A stretch of 37,991 nucleotides of DNA from Schizophyllum amplum (taxonomy: Eukaryota; Basidiomycota; Agaricomycetes; Agaricales; Schizophyllaceae). The notes under the pieces are model-generated. The model was not told where the DNA came from. It saw nothing but the letters and a program-made list of their open reading frames with translations, and made no database searches. The translations under genes and the position numbers were made by a program. The stretch lies in contig VDMD01000189.1 of the NCBI GenBank assembly GCA_007026445.1, positions 1 to 37,991 on the forward strand, read 5' to 3'. Shown here one piece after another: positions 12,269-24,317 of this stretch (position 1 is its first letter; every line of letters starts with the position of its first letter).

Positions 12269-12287
12269 ACGGGCCCTTCGGGCCCGT
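12269..12287. repeat. GC-rich perfect hairpin
   Basis: ACGGGCCC, a 3-nt TTC spacer, then GGGCCCGT: perfect 8-bp arms set in an AT-rich stretch about 60 bp before the inverted-repeat element at 12345. The role is unknown. Confidence 0.6.
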
Positions 12288-12344
12288 GAAGGGTCAGTTC
12301 AAAGCGTCTAGCCTCTAAGTACTAGCTAATTGTCCTCCTTTATA

Positions 12345-12798
12345 CAGTTGACGCCCTCATAAGGCATACTGGTCGGGACACGCCCCAGAGTATGCCTTTC
12401 GAGGGTGTATGCCCTACGAAGGCGTGGGAAGTAGCCGGCGATTCCCGGTTCGGCGGGTGGGAAGTTGCTGATGGGACTTTGTGGGTCCATTCGCACGATG
12501 TTGATGTTGTGTAACCCTTCCGGTTTGGCTCTTTCTATCCACTCCCCGGCTTTCTGAGCCTTTGATACGATGTAAATATAAGTTTACAGGATATATGCGT
12601 CGAGATCTGACCTCACAGGGCTTAAATCAGACGTAAATAACAATATTTTATGACTTTTGGTCCCTGATTTTAGTATGACTTATGAAGTTAGAGGGATTTA
12701 TGCCTTCTGCCCGCGTAACGAGGTCGGGACCAGTCAAATCCTATGCCTTTCGAGGAATTATGCCTTACTAGGGCTATGCCTTATGAGGGCGTCAACTG
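12345..12798. mobile_element. MITE-like element with 24-bp terminal inverted repeats and TA target duplication
   Basis: A 454-bp element with perfect 24-bp terminal inverted repeats at 12345-12368 and 12775-12798 (left end begins CAGTTGACGCCCTCATAAGG). TA sits immediately outside both ends (12343-12344 and 12799-12800), as expected for a Tc1/mariner or pogo-type insertion (family rule; assignment inferred). A motif of the form CCTnnnAAGGCATA recurs inside both ends: three near-tandem units inside the right end and an exact 14-nt direct repeat, TATGCCTTTCGAGG, at 12391-12404 and 12742-12755. These look like subterminal transposase-binding repeats. There is no transposase frame, so the element is non-autonomous. 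Perfect terminal repeats suggest a recent insertion. Confidence 0.85.
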
Positions 12799-13075
12799 TA
12801 CCTTCATGCACTCACGCAATACTTAAGCGCTGGCTCCGCAGCGCCCTAGCTTGTCCAGTTTGACTTCGTCCGGATGGCCTGGCAACTACGCACTGCCAGG
12901 TCTTTATTCACGACTTGTATTCCGCCGAGGCGAGTCGTATATATTGGATGTGTTCTTATTCTTCTGCCGCCTTCTCCTTCACCCTTCCTGCCATTGCCGG
13001 GGGTGTAGGAGCCTGGTACATGTTTACCGGTGCGAATACACTCTATTAAATAAGCAAAATTCAGGAGGAAGCCAG

Positions 13076-13267
13076 CAAAACATATCTGGGGGCAACGATT
13101 CACCCTGAACGCCGAACTCTTGGTGAATCGTTGCTGATCACTGACAAGCAGCGGAGGCAATTAAGCGTACAGCTTCAATCACTTTGCAGATCATTGGCCG
13201 TTGTACTACGCGTAAAGGAGTCATGCGAGTAGCAAACTTGATTGTGGATTATATTTGACCCCGAGGG
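13076..13267 (+). repeat. Short dispersed repeat with hairpin, copy B
   Basis: Second copy of the repeat at 11567-11752. It starts CAAAACATA, then TGGGGGCAA, and ends TGACCCCGAGGG. Its hairpin arms are GCAACGATTCACC (13092-13104) and GGTGAATCGTTGC (13122-13134) around a 17-nt loop. Downstream of the hairpin both copies share CTGAC, two bases, then GCAGCGGA. The arm sequences differ from copy A at four positions, and each change is matched by a pairing change in the opposite arm. Confidence 0.65.
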
Positions 13268-13302
13268 CAAAAAGGCGCCTTCGCACGGTGACGAACAGAA
13301 AT

Positions 13303-13583
13303 TGGTCGACCAAGACAAGAGGCTCTTGTGGTCGACCATACCGCTCGAGATCAAAACATAATCGATAATATCGATTCAACGAACTACATAAATCCGACAA
13401 GTGCTGATCAGGCGCTGAAGCTTCAGCGCTTGACAGTTCCAACCGGAGCAGAAGCCAATGGCAAGAGTAGCTACATACCTACCTACCGCTCGAGATCACA
13501 ACCACATCACAAATCTTGGACAATATCGACTAAACGAAGCAACTAAGTAATCTGACAAGTGCCGAGCGCTGAGCATTGAACTT
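13303..13583. repeat. Palindrome and direct-repeat cluster
   Basis: A 36-nt hairpin (13303-13338) is built from two copies of the palindrome TGGTCGACCA. A 17-nt palindrome lies at 13360-13376 (arms AATCGATA/TATCGATT) and a perfect 18-bp palindrome at 13412-13429 (GCGCTGAAGCTTCAGCGC). Two diverged direct repeats of about 100 bp overlap these: ACCGCTCGAGATCA at 13340 and 13485, and ATCnGACAAGTGC at 13392 and 13550. Nothing coding. Confidence 0.6.
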
Positions 13584-13742
13584 TGGTCAGTAGGGCCTGA
13601 GCTTCGCTCATCGGCAATTCGGATGTTGACTTGGAGGAGTTGGGTTAGATGATAATGTGTTTTGACTAGATCCTCGTCGGTAGAAAGAGCTTGATTCTGT
13701 GAACGCAAATGCGCAACGCATGTCTCTAAGGAATACCTAGAT

Positions 13743-15665
13743 TCACACTATGGACGGCAGACACCATCTGGTCACTCGGACCGAATTCTGCATTGCATGA
13801 TCAGTATTGGCCCGATAGCGATAGACATGAGAGGTACCATCCGCTGCCAGCACCATGACATGACCACCAGGAAGACCTGCAGGTGCGGTATCACTGCGAG
13901 TACGTGCAAAAGCGAAAGTGAAGCTCACGCGTGCGATACGCCGAATTCTCCGCAGTCAAGTAAAAGTCGATCTCGTGCGCTTCCCTGCTGTTGGCGTCGT
14001 CCTCCTCTGGCCGAGTCTCCCAATTGAACCAGATTCCCGTGTCGGACATTTGCATGCAGCTGATCGCGTGCAAGCGTTCGGGGTCATTGAACCACGGCAG
14101 ACGTACGACGCTTATGCGAGGCGGCGTCGCCAAATCCGTGGGTACTTCAAGAATATTCACGACGAAGATACCGCGACCCTAAAAAGGCTGATTGTGAGAA
14201 TCGAAAACGCGAACCGACGGCATAGACCTACAGTTGCGACACAAATTCGATCATTTTCGAAGGCAAGATATTTTGTAGTTGTCCGAGCAGAGCCAAGCTG
14301 AACCTCGAATGTGATATCGTATAGTTGAGCCTCGCCACGCAAGACGCGCTCAAAATTGTACACGACGACAATCCGCGCTGTTGATAGCGCACCGACGAGG
14401 TGTTTGCCGCATGCAGAGACGTGCGCTGATAGTTATGAGGACGTGCACGGAAAAGCTAAGCGCATACTTACCAGCATAAAACTCCTCAAATTGCAAGGCG
14501 GGGTCCGAAATCGGGTGATAACTTGCACGCAAATTATGTACAACGAGAGCGTCCTCCGCTTGCTCCTCTGGTGGAATGCGAGTAACCTGCAACAGCCAGC
14601 GCCCGAAGCGCATTTGATTCGAGGTCAGTTCGAAGACGCGTCTTTCGGTTTCTCGGGAATATATGCGCAGAGCATTTGAATCGCAGGTGAAGACATGGCG
14701 CTGGCTGATTTCGACGTAGTTCAAGTTACCCATGTCCGGCAAATCGATGGGCCCCGGGGGCAGCGCTGGGATAGAGATGTTGTGCAATCGCGCGCCGGTG
14801 CGAACGTCGAAGACGTGGGCGTTGTGAGTGGAAGCGGTGAGTAAGGCAGGGTAGACGGCGCGGAAGGCGGTGGTGATGGTTCCGGGGGTTATGAGCGCCC
14901 AGGCAACGAAGTGACCGCGCATCGAAGGGGACGCGTAATGTTCTGCTGCTTGCAGGGATACACTGATCTGCCTCTCGTCCGGGGAGGATTCAGGCACGAC
15001 CTGGTCTTCGGTGTCCCTCGCATGGGGCGCCCTTCGCCAGACTTCCTTCTGCCCGTCTCGGCGGTCGAAGATGATGAAGCCGCCCTCCGCGTACTCGATA
15101 TGAGCGTAGCCACGAACGTACGTCTAGAAGAAGGGGTGAGCACGGACATCTTGAAGGGGGATCTCGAGACGCACCTTCGGCAGCGCCCACAGCAGGCGAT
15201 CCTCGAGGATGTCGATCACCTGCAGACCGCCGTCGGCTGCAGTGGTGATGACATACCCCGCCCGTTCGTCGACCTTGAGACGGTGAACACGAGTGCCTGT
15301 CGCCTTATATGATGCTGGGCGTGCAGGAGGCCTTCCTAACCAGCTGAGCTTGATATCGCGGTGTCGACGCACTGGCGTCCCATCAGCACCTCGTAGTCGC
15401 ACTAAGCGCTGTGCGAATTACAGAAATGTTTCCAGTCCGTGACCCCTTGGAGAGACCGCGGGGAGTACCAGCGGTCGAGATCGTCGAGGAGAGTGGATTC
15501 CGAGGGGATAAGTCCTTGACTGGCGGCGATGCTGTGGTACAGAGTCGATTCGTTCACGCGAACAAACTCCGCCCAAGATTTAGAGACTGCCTGGAGCCGA
15601 GAAAGAGTCTGAGGATCGACGAAGGACAGCGCTTGTAGAGCCAACTCGGTGGGAAGATTCAGCAT
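13743..15665 (-). CDS. F-box domain protein
   Basis: Minus-strand exons 15665-15422, 15371-15175, 15123-14472, 14425-14232, 14178-13940 and 13893-13743 give 558 aa without frameshift. The N-terminus (MLNLPTELALQALSFVDPQT) is an F-box, the Skp1-binding motif of SCF ubiquitin ligases. The remainder matches the large agaricomycete F-box family with a beta-propeller-like body: ATGTRVHRLKVDERAGYVIT, NLNYVEISQRHVFTCDSNAL and SVVRLPWFNDPERLHAISCM are familiar blocks. The substrate is unknown. The first intron (50 bp, ending GCCAG) removes what otherwise looks like a frameshift and restores the usual W-K-x2-x-R-R spacing. The last intron (46 bp) is the least certain join. The upstream gene on the same strand is MCM7, whose stop lies 238 bp away. 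Confidence 0.85.
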
Positions 15666-15784
15666 GTTGGCTTGACCGGCGCAATCAATGCTGATGAGGG
15701 ATGTGAGCAAGATGGTGAGGAGGCCAAGCGACGGCCACCCGCAACACCGAAACAGTCACGCGCAGCTCTGAGCTTGAGTCGACA

Positions 15785-15795
15785 ATATAATATAT
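15785..15795 (-). promoter_or_regulatory. TATA-like box of the F-box gene
   Basis: On the minus strand the sequence reads ATATATTATAT about 120 bp before the ATG at 15665. The position suits a fungal TATA element; this is a weak call from sequence alone. Confidence 0.4.
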
Positions 15796-15903
15796 CGATA
15801 CACAGCAAGCAACACATATAAGTACAGAGCACAAAGCAAGAGAGGACAACAGGTATAACAGGCCTAGGAACAGACACGGCGTCTCGACAAACAAACCTCC
15901 CAT

Positions 15904-18675
<2,772 letters not shown>

Positions 18676-18844
18676 GGTGGCGGGAGGAAGAACAACGAGT
18701 TGACCGAAAGCGGAAACATTTCTTTGCTTTCGACTGTCACGCGGCTGCTGGACCGGGCGCTTATCGTCTTCGCTTTGTTCCTCCCTCTCCGACAATTCTG
18801 CTGTATATTTGTCGATATCCTTTTGCTGAGATATCTGCTCCGCC
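18676..18844. promoter_or_regulatory. Bidirectional promoter, MCM7 / DNMT1
   Basis: Only 169 bp separate the start codons of MCM7 (minus) and the methyltransferase (plus). The segment must hold both 5' UTRs and core promoters. GGCGGGA at 18679-18685 resembles an E2F/MBF-type site but would fall in the MCM7 leader. No clear TATA box was seen for either gene. Confidence 0.65.
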
Positions 18845-21800
18845 ATGAAGCGTCGTCTCGAGCCCTCGCGAAGCTCCGCAGCCCTGGTCAAGAAGCAGAA
18901 GTCGCTGTCTTCTGCCGCGACTGTCCCCAACGATGTACGGATACCCAACGGACGCCTATGACTGACTATTGAACTCATAGTAGCTGGGCGCGTCTACCTC
19001 TGCGAAGCGCAAGATATCCTCCCCGAAGACGCCGAAGAAGGTGAATGACTCTATATCGTCCTCTCCTTCATTCCTGACGTGCCCCCCCCCCCCCCCCTCC
19101 CCTTCCCGAAGTCGAACACTCAAGCGACCCAAAATCGTACCCTTGACACGTATCTTGTCAAAAATTCACCCTCATCGCAGAAGGTAAACGATTACACTTG
19201 CATGGAATGATGGCTAATTTGTCTTCCTATAGCGACCCGCTCTCAAGAATCAGGTAGATCTCACTGCGGTCAGCGACGACGACATAGCAAACCCATCTTC
19301 TACTTCCCGACAAAGCAGATCTCCCTCTGTGGCAGATATGGCTGGACTCTGTGATGAAGATGCCGCTGCTCCTTCCCCCTCTCATTCACCTCCGCCTCGG
19401 CGCACGGTGCGGCCAGGCTCAGGCGCCGGTCCTCTATCCCGAACGCGTGGTATGAAGAGAAAACGACAAGCATCTGTTGATGACGCTCCGGCTGCCTCGA
19501 CGTCGGACGACGAAGAAGGTCGTATTCTCATCAAACGCGCGCCTCGACCGTCGCGCAAGACCGCCCAGGCTGTTGCAGAGTCGTCGGGGCAGCAGCGTCG
19601 CGACGCAATGACAGATGAGAGTAATGGTGAGCTTGTTCTACATGATGGGGTCGCTGGCAACCATCTAATCGCAGTTAAGCCGCAGAAAAGGAGACAGTTG
19701 AGACCGGCAGCCTCGAAGTTTATGGCGAGACCTGTGCCTCGGACGACGAGGACGACGAGGACGATGAGATAATAGTCCCAGTTCGGGTCCTCGACGATTT
19801 TGTGGTCTTCGAGAGCGACAGCGGCGAGCCAGTACCACTCGGGGAACTACTGGACAAGACAGGAGACTCCTATGGGGCAACCGGTATCGTCAAGGCGTAT
19901 GTCAGCGAGGACGACAGCGACGAGGACGACTCGGAGGACGACAATGCCAGTAACGAAGAGGACCCCCACCCGGCCCAGCATCCGATCCACCGACTACGGA
20001 TCCCTCGCATAACCGGGTTGAATGTACACTACTGCCGGACGAAGGTCTTCAGTGAACCCGGGCGACCCGAAGAATATCGTATCGACGAGTGAGTGCCTCC
20101 TTCGTTGACATCCGATCTATCTGACTCGCCTGCCAAAGGAAAATATACCTCCTAACCCCGCATGCCTGGTATATCTTGGCCACGCCAAATCCGAACTACC
20201 GCCAACGCTTCGGCGACTTCGTCAAACGCCATTGCATTCTACACCTGCTGGTTACGAAGGCGCAGGCAGATTCGCGACTGACGATCGACGGCTTCCGTAA
20301 AGCACTGGACGATCATGAGGGCGATGCGGTGGGAGCTCCGATCAGCAGTGAAGACCTGGACGACCGTGCTGTTGTATGTCTTTCGCCCGTTCACAATTTC
20401 TCGGTGCTCATGCATGACTTATAGCGGGCACACTTGGCCATGTTTCTTGCAGGATGTGCCAAGGAACTTCGCGTTGGACGCGTGCCTGCAATCAAGAAGA
20501 TACTGGAGCTCGTCAAACTCAACGTCGAGGCGCCAGCTAAAGCACAGTTGCCGCCTCAGAATCAAACACCGGCACCTGCTAGTGCACTCAAGCGGCCCAC
20601 GAGCAGCGCCAAGCCCAGCGACCCCGTCAGACCTCCACCCTCGAAGAAACGCCGATTATCACAGCCCATACCTAGCCGCCCGACGAGCGCCTTCGAGCCA
20701 GCAACCGGCGGGATCAGCCGTCCGGCGTCGCCGAGAAAGCGCAAGGCCGCGCGAATGAAGGATATCCACGTCGAGCCCATCGTCAAGCGCATCGCTCAGG
20801 AGTTCATGGAACGCGAGGTCATCGTCTCCCAACACCTGACCGCGCAGAAGCTCAGCAAGGAGGTTCGCGACACCCTCGACCACGTCTTCCACCGCGGTGA
20901 CCCCGATACGATCAAGCCTGGCAAGACCATTCGGCGAATCGAGCAGCGGAACTATTACGATTCGATTGTTATGGATGGTTTCAAGTATCAGGTATGTCAG
21001 GCGTGCGATGGTTCTCGCCGTCGCTCACGTTGCGTAGATCGGGCACTGCGTGATCGTCAATCCGGGAGAAGATGAAGACAAGGGGCGCCAGGTGAACGCC
21101 GCATCGAAGGAGTCGCGTTCAGCCAACGAACTCGCCAATAAGTCTTGGTGCGCATCCGTGTATCGCTCGCGTCGTAGCGACTCATTGTATCTTCGTAGGT
21201 TCGGCATCATTCGTGCGCTATGCAAGGACCCCGAGCAGGGATACTTGTGTCACCTTCAGTGGTTTGAGCATGCGTCCAAAACCGTCCTGCAGGAGATGGC
21301 GCACTCACGAGGACTCTTCCTTCTCATGGAGTGCGAGGATGTACCTGTTGCCACAATATTTCGGCGAGTTCATGTGGACCTCTACATTCGAGGAGAGGAG
21401 CCTGAAGATGACAAGAACCCAACCGGGGAACACTTCCACTGCGCGTATGTTGGACCCTCTTTTGCAAAGCATATCGAATTGACATGTGAGCCCAGTCACG
21501 TTTATGACTCGGAAGCGACCTCCTTCACGACAGCCCCTTCGGTCGAGGAGACGGCCAGTCTATGCAGTCGCTATCCGGACCTCGTTCCTTGCCTGTCTTG
21601 CTGCGAGAAACGACGCCAGGACGACAACGCGATGCTCAAGACCGACGGTAATCGCGCCTTTTCGCAATATGGCGCAGATTATCATGTCGGTGACACGGTC
21701 TATCTTGCGCCTAAGGCCCATGGCGTATATCTATATCGCATCGGCCAGATCGTTGCGATAAAGGGCGACGAAAAGCGACTTACCGTGTCAATCCGGATAC

Positions 21801-24107
21801 TTCTGCGTCAGCAAGACCAACAGCCACCGTCAGCTAGTGACCTTGAGGTTGACGATGTGAGCATTCTTCACCTCCCATCTCGCCCTCACCATAGCTTATT
21901 GACCCCTCAGCGCTGCCTCTTCTTTGGCATGAAAGTCGAAACTATACAGGCTAAGGTTGGCTCAGAGGACCCTGTTGTGCACGGCAAGTGCTACATCAAG
22001 AACCTGCACGACGCAGCTGCTGTCGAGGACTGGATTCAGCACGAAGACCACTTCTACGCTGGCTACCATCTGTGTAACGGCAAGCTGGAGGTTCTGGAGG
22101 AATCCGACCTCCGTCCTTGCGCACGATGTCTCCAAGAGCACGAAGAAGACCTTGCGGATACCCGGCGTCTGCAGGAGAAGCACGGCGTCAACGGCAAGCT
22201 GCGCGGCTTGGAGCTCTTTGCGGGCGGAGGTGGGCTAGGTAAAGGCTTGGAGGATTCGGGCTTTGTCAATACGACGCTGGCGGTCGACTACGAGCCACCT
22301 GCTGCCGAAACTTACAGGTAATGTATGATAGTTTGCGCATAGCATCTTACTTATTTATGTCCTTAGGAGGAATCACTCGCACGTCACGGTCCTCTGCGCC
22401 GACTCCAACAATGTACTCAAGGCTGTTCGGGGGCATACGTCGGCGAGAGATGTGGATGGTAACGCTTTCCCTTCGCTTCCACAACCGTGTACGGCAGATG
22501 AAGCGAGTGATATCGACTTCTTATATGGCGGTAAGCGTTAACTCCCATGGCATCATCCTGTTCTTACATTCCTGAAGGACCACCTTGCCAGTCGTTCAGT
22601 CGAGCCAATCACTATAAGGTGAGCTATGTGTACCACTGCTCGATTCATGCTCAATTTTGGCGCTGCATAGGACCCGAATGATATAAGGTCATACCTCCCC
22701 CTCAACATGCTGAGCTTCGCCGAAGCTTATAGGCCGGACTACTTCCTCCTCGAAAATGTTCGTGGGTTGCTCGACTTCCGACTCGAGCGCAAGGGCCCGG
22801 AAGACGATGGTGGTAGCATCAAGAACAGCATGGTCAAGATCATCCTCCGAACCCTGATTGCTTTAGGGTAAGTCGTGTGTCGTCCCGACGTGTTTGTTTT
22901 CATACCTCGATGCAGATATCAAGCTAGCATCAAAGTTTTACAAGCAGGCCAATATGGGATCCCACAACGCAGAGAACGGGTAATCTTCCTTGGTGCCAAG
23001 CTTGGTCTTCCAATGCCGCTACATCCTCTGCCGACCCACGCTTTTCCTAACAAGCCAAACTGCGCCCATCTTTCTGATGGCACTAAGCTGACACCAGTAA
23101 CGCGCTCACTGGGCGGCAAGGACCCGGAGTACCTCTTCGCCCCTTTGCCTCCTGTATGCATCGAGGATGCTATCGGGGACCTTGTGCGTGTTATAGTTTT
23201 TGTATTGGGAAATCTACTGACTAAACCTCACAGCCACGCTTCGAGTGGTAAGTGAGTGATTTATATGATGTCCACAGCATCCGTGATCTTGCGCACAGGA
23301 TCGACCCCAGTCTTCTCCGAAAACCTCTTCCCGAGATACGGCGAGATATGGCCAGCATGCGCCAAGGTATACTGCAGGTAGACGCCCGAAAATCGCATGT
23401 AGTCGGTTTTGTGGGCTTTCCTGAACCCGCCAAGTATCACTGTTGCCCGCGCAACCGCTACCAGGCGACTATGCAAACTCCATCTGGCAAGGTCGCCCTC
23501 CAGTTCACAAGGGCCTATGACGATCGTCCCATTGCACAGTATGTTGTTCATGCATATCATGGCGCCCTGCGTTTATGACACGCCCTAGATGTGTAGCGGT
23601 ACCCTTTGAACCCGGTGCGGACGGGCGTCGTGCGTATCTCCTTGCTCCTTTCACTCAGTGCTTGTCCGAACTCTCTTGTAGGACTTCCCAGGGAACTTCA
23701 GCCGGGCGGGAAGGGGGCGGACTCTCGGCATGGCAGCTTTGGCCGCTGCGGTGGTCAAGGTTACTTTGAGACTATCATGACCACGCCGGAGTTTGGTGCG
23801 AAGGGCTCCTGGTTATTGCATCCTACGGTAAGCCGTACGACGCTAATTGGTCTACTGCGCTGAATTATTTTATCAGCTTGCGCGACCATACAGTATCAGG
23901 GAGGCCGCCAGGGCCCAAACCTTTCCAGATGACTACGTGTTCTACTCACTGAAGCACGACGACGCGAACGCTGCAGTACATGACCTCTGCCGGATCGCGG
24001 GTAATGCTGTGCCAGTGCTTCTGGCGAAGAAGCTCGGCCAGTCTATCGGTGCGGCCATGGTCAAACGGTGGAAAGCGGAGGAGCAAAGAGGCAGCCCGGA
24101 GCTGTAG
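18845..24107 (+). CDS. DNMT1: DNMT1-type DNA (cytosine-5) methyltransferase
   Basis: Maintenance-type DNA methyltransferase that moves methyl from S-adenosylmethionine to C5 of cytosine. Eighteen exons (18845-18934, 18984-19040, 19112-19183, 19233-19626, 19686-20088, 20139-20373, 20425-20991, 21038-21147, 21199-22317, 22367-22530, 22578-22618, 22671-22867, 22916-23183, 23234-23247, 23299-23538, 23589-23629, 23682-23827, 23877-24107) give 1462 aa in frame. Order: basic, acidic, disordered N-terminus; RFTS-like domain (about 235-415); basic linker; two BAH domains (about 600-745 and 800-960); catalytic domain with motif I FAGGGGLG (about 981), IV PPCQSFSRANHY with catalytic Cys (about 1072), VI ENV (about 1113), VIII QRRER (about 1167), IX REAARAQTFPDDY and X GNAVPVLLA. 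I see no CXXC zinc finger. Exon 5 could begin at 19680 or 19686. Exon 14 is only 14 nt. Confidence 0.95.
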
Positions 24108-24317
24108 TGGGATCATATGGAGCTTGCATATTGAATACTTGTATACCCTCTGAGGCTCTGACATTTTCGATTGTTGTATAGTTCTGTACCTCCCGTCGCG
24201 ACACCCGTGTCTCGTACTTATCGAATTCACATCGACGAAAGAAATGTAGTATATGCAAGATGTGATGTACGCGATCTAAGACAAATGTAATTACAGTGAC
24301 AATAGACACCAGCCACC

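Noticed and set aside
11738..12298. Inverted 9-mer AACTGACCC ... GGGTCAGTT as possible element ends
   Set aside because: A 9-bp match over 560 bp is close to chance, and no target duplication was found.
15401..15421. Apparent frameshift in the F-box gene
   Set aside because: A 50-bp intron from GTAATT (15421) to GCCAG (15372) restores frame and the family spacing, so no lesion is needed.
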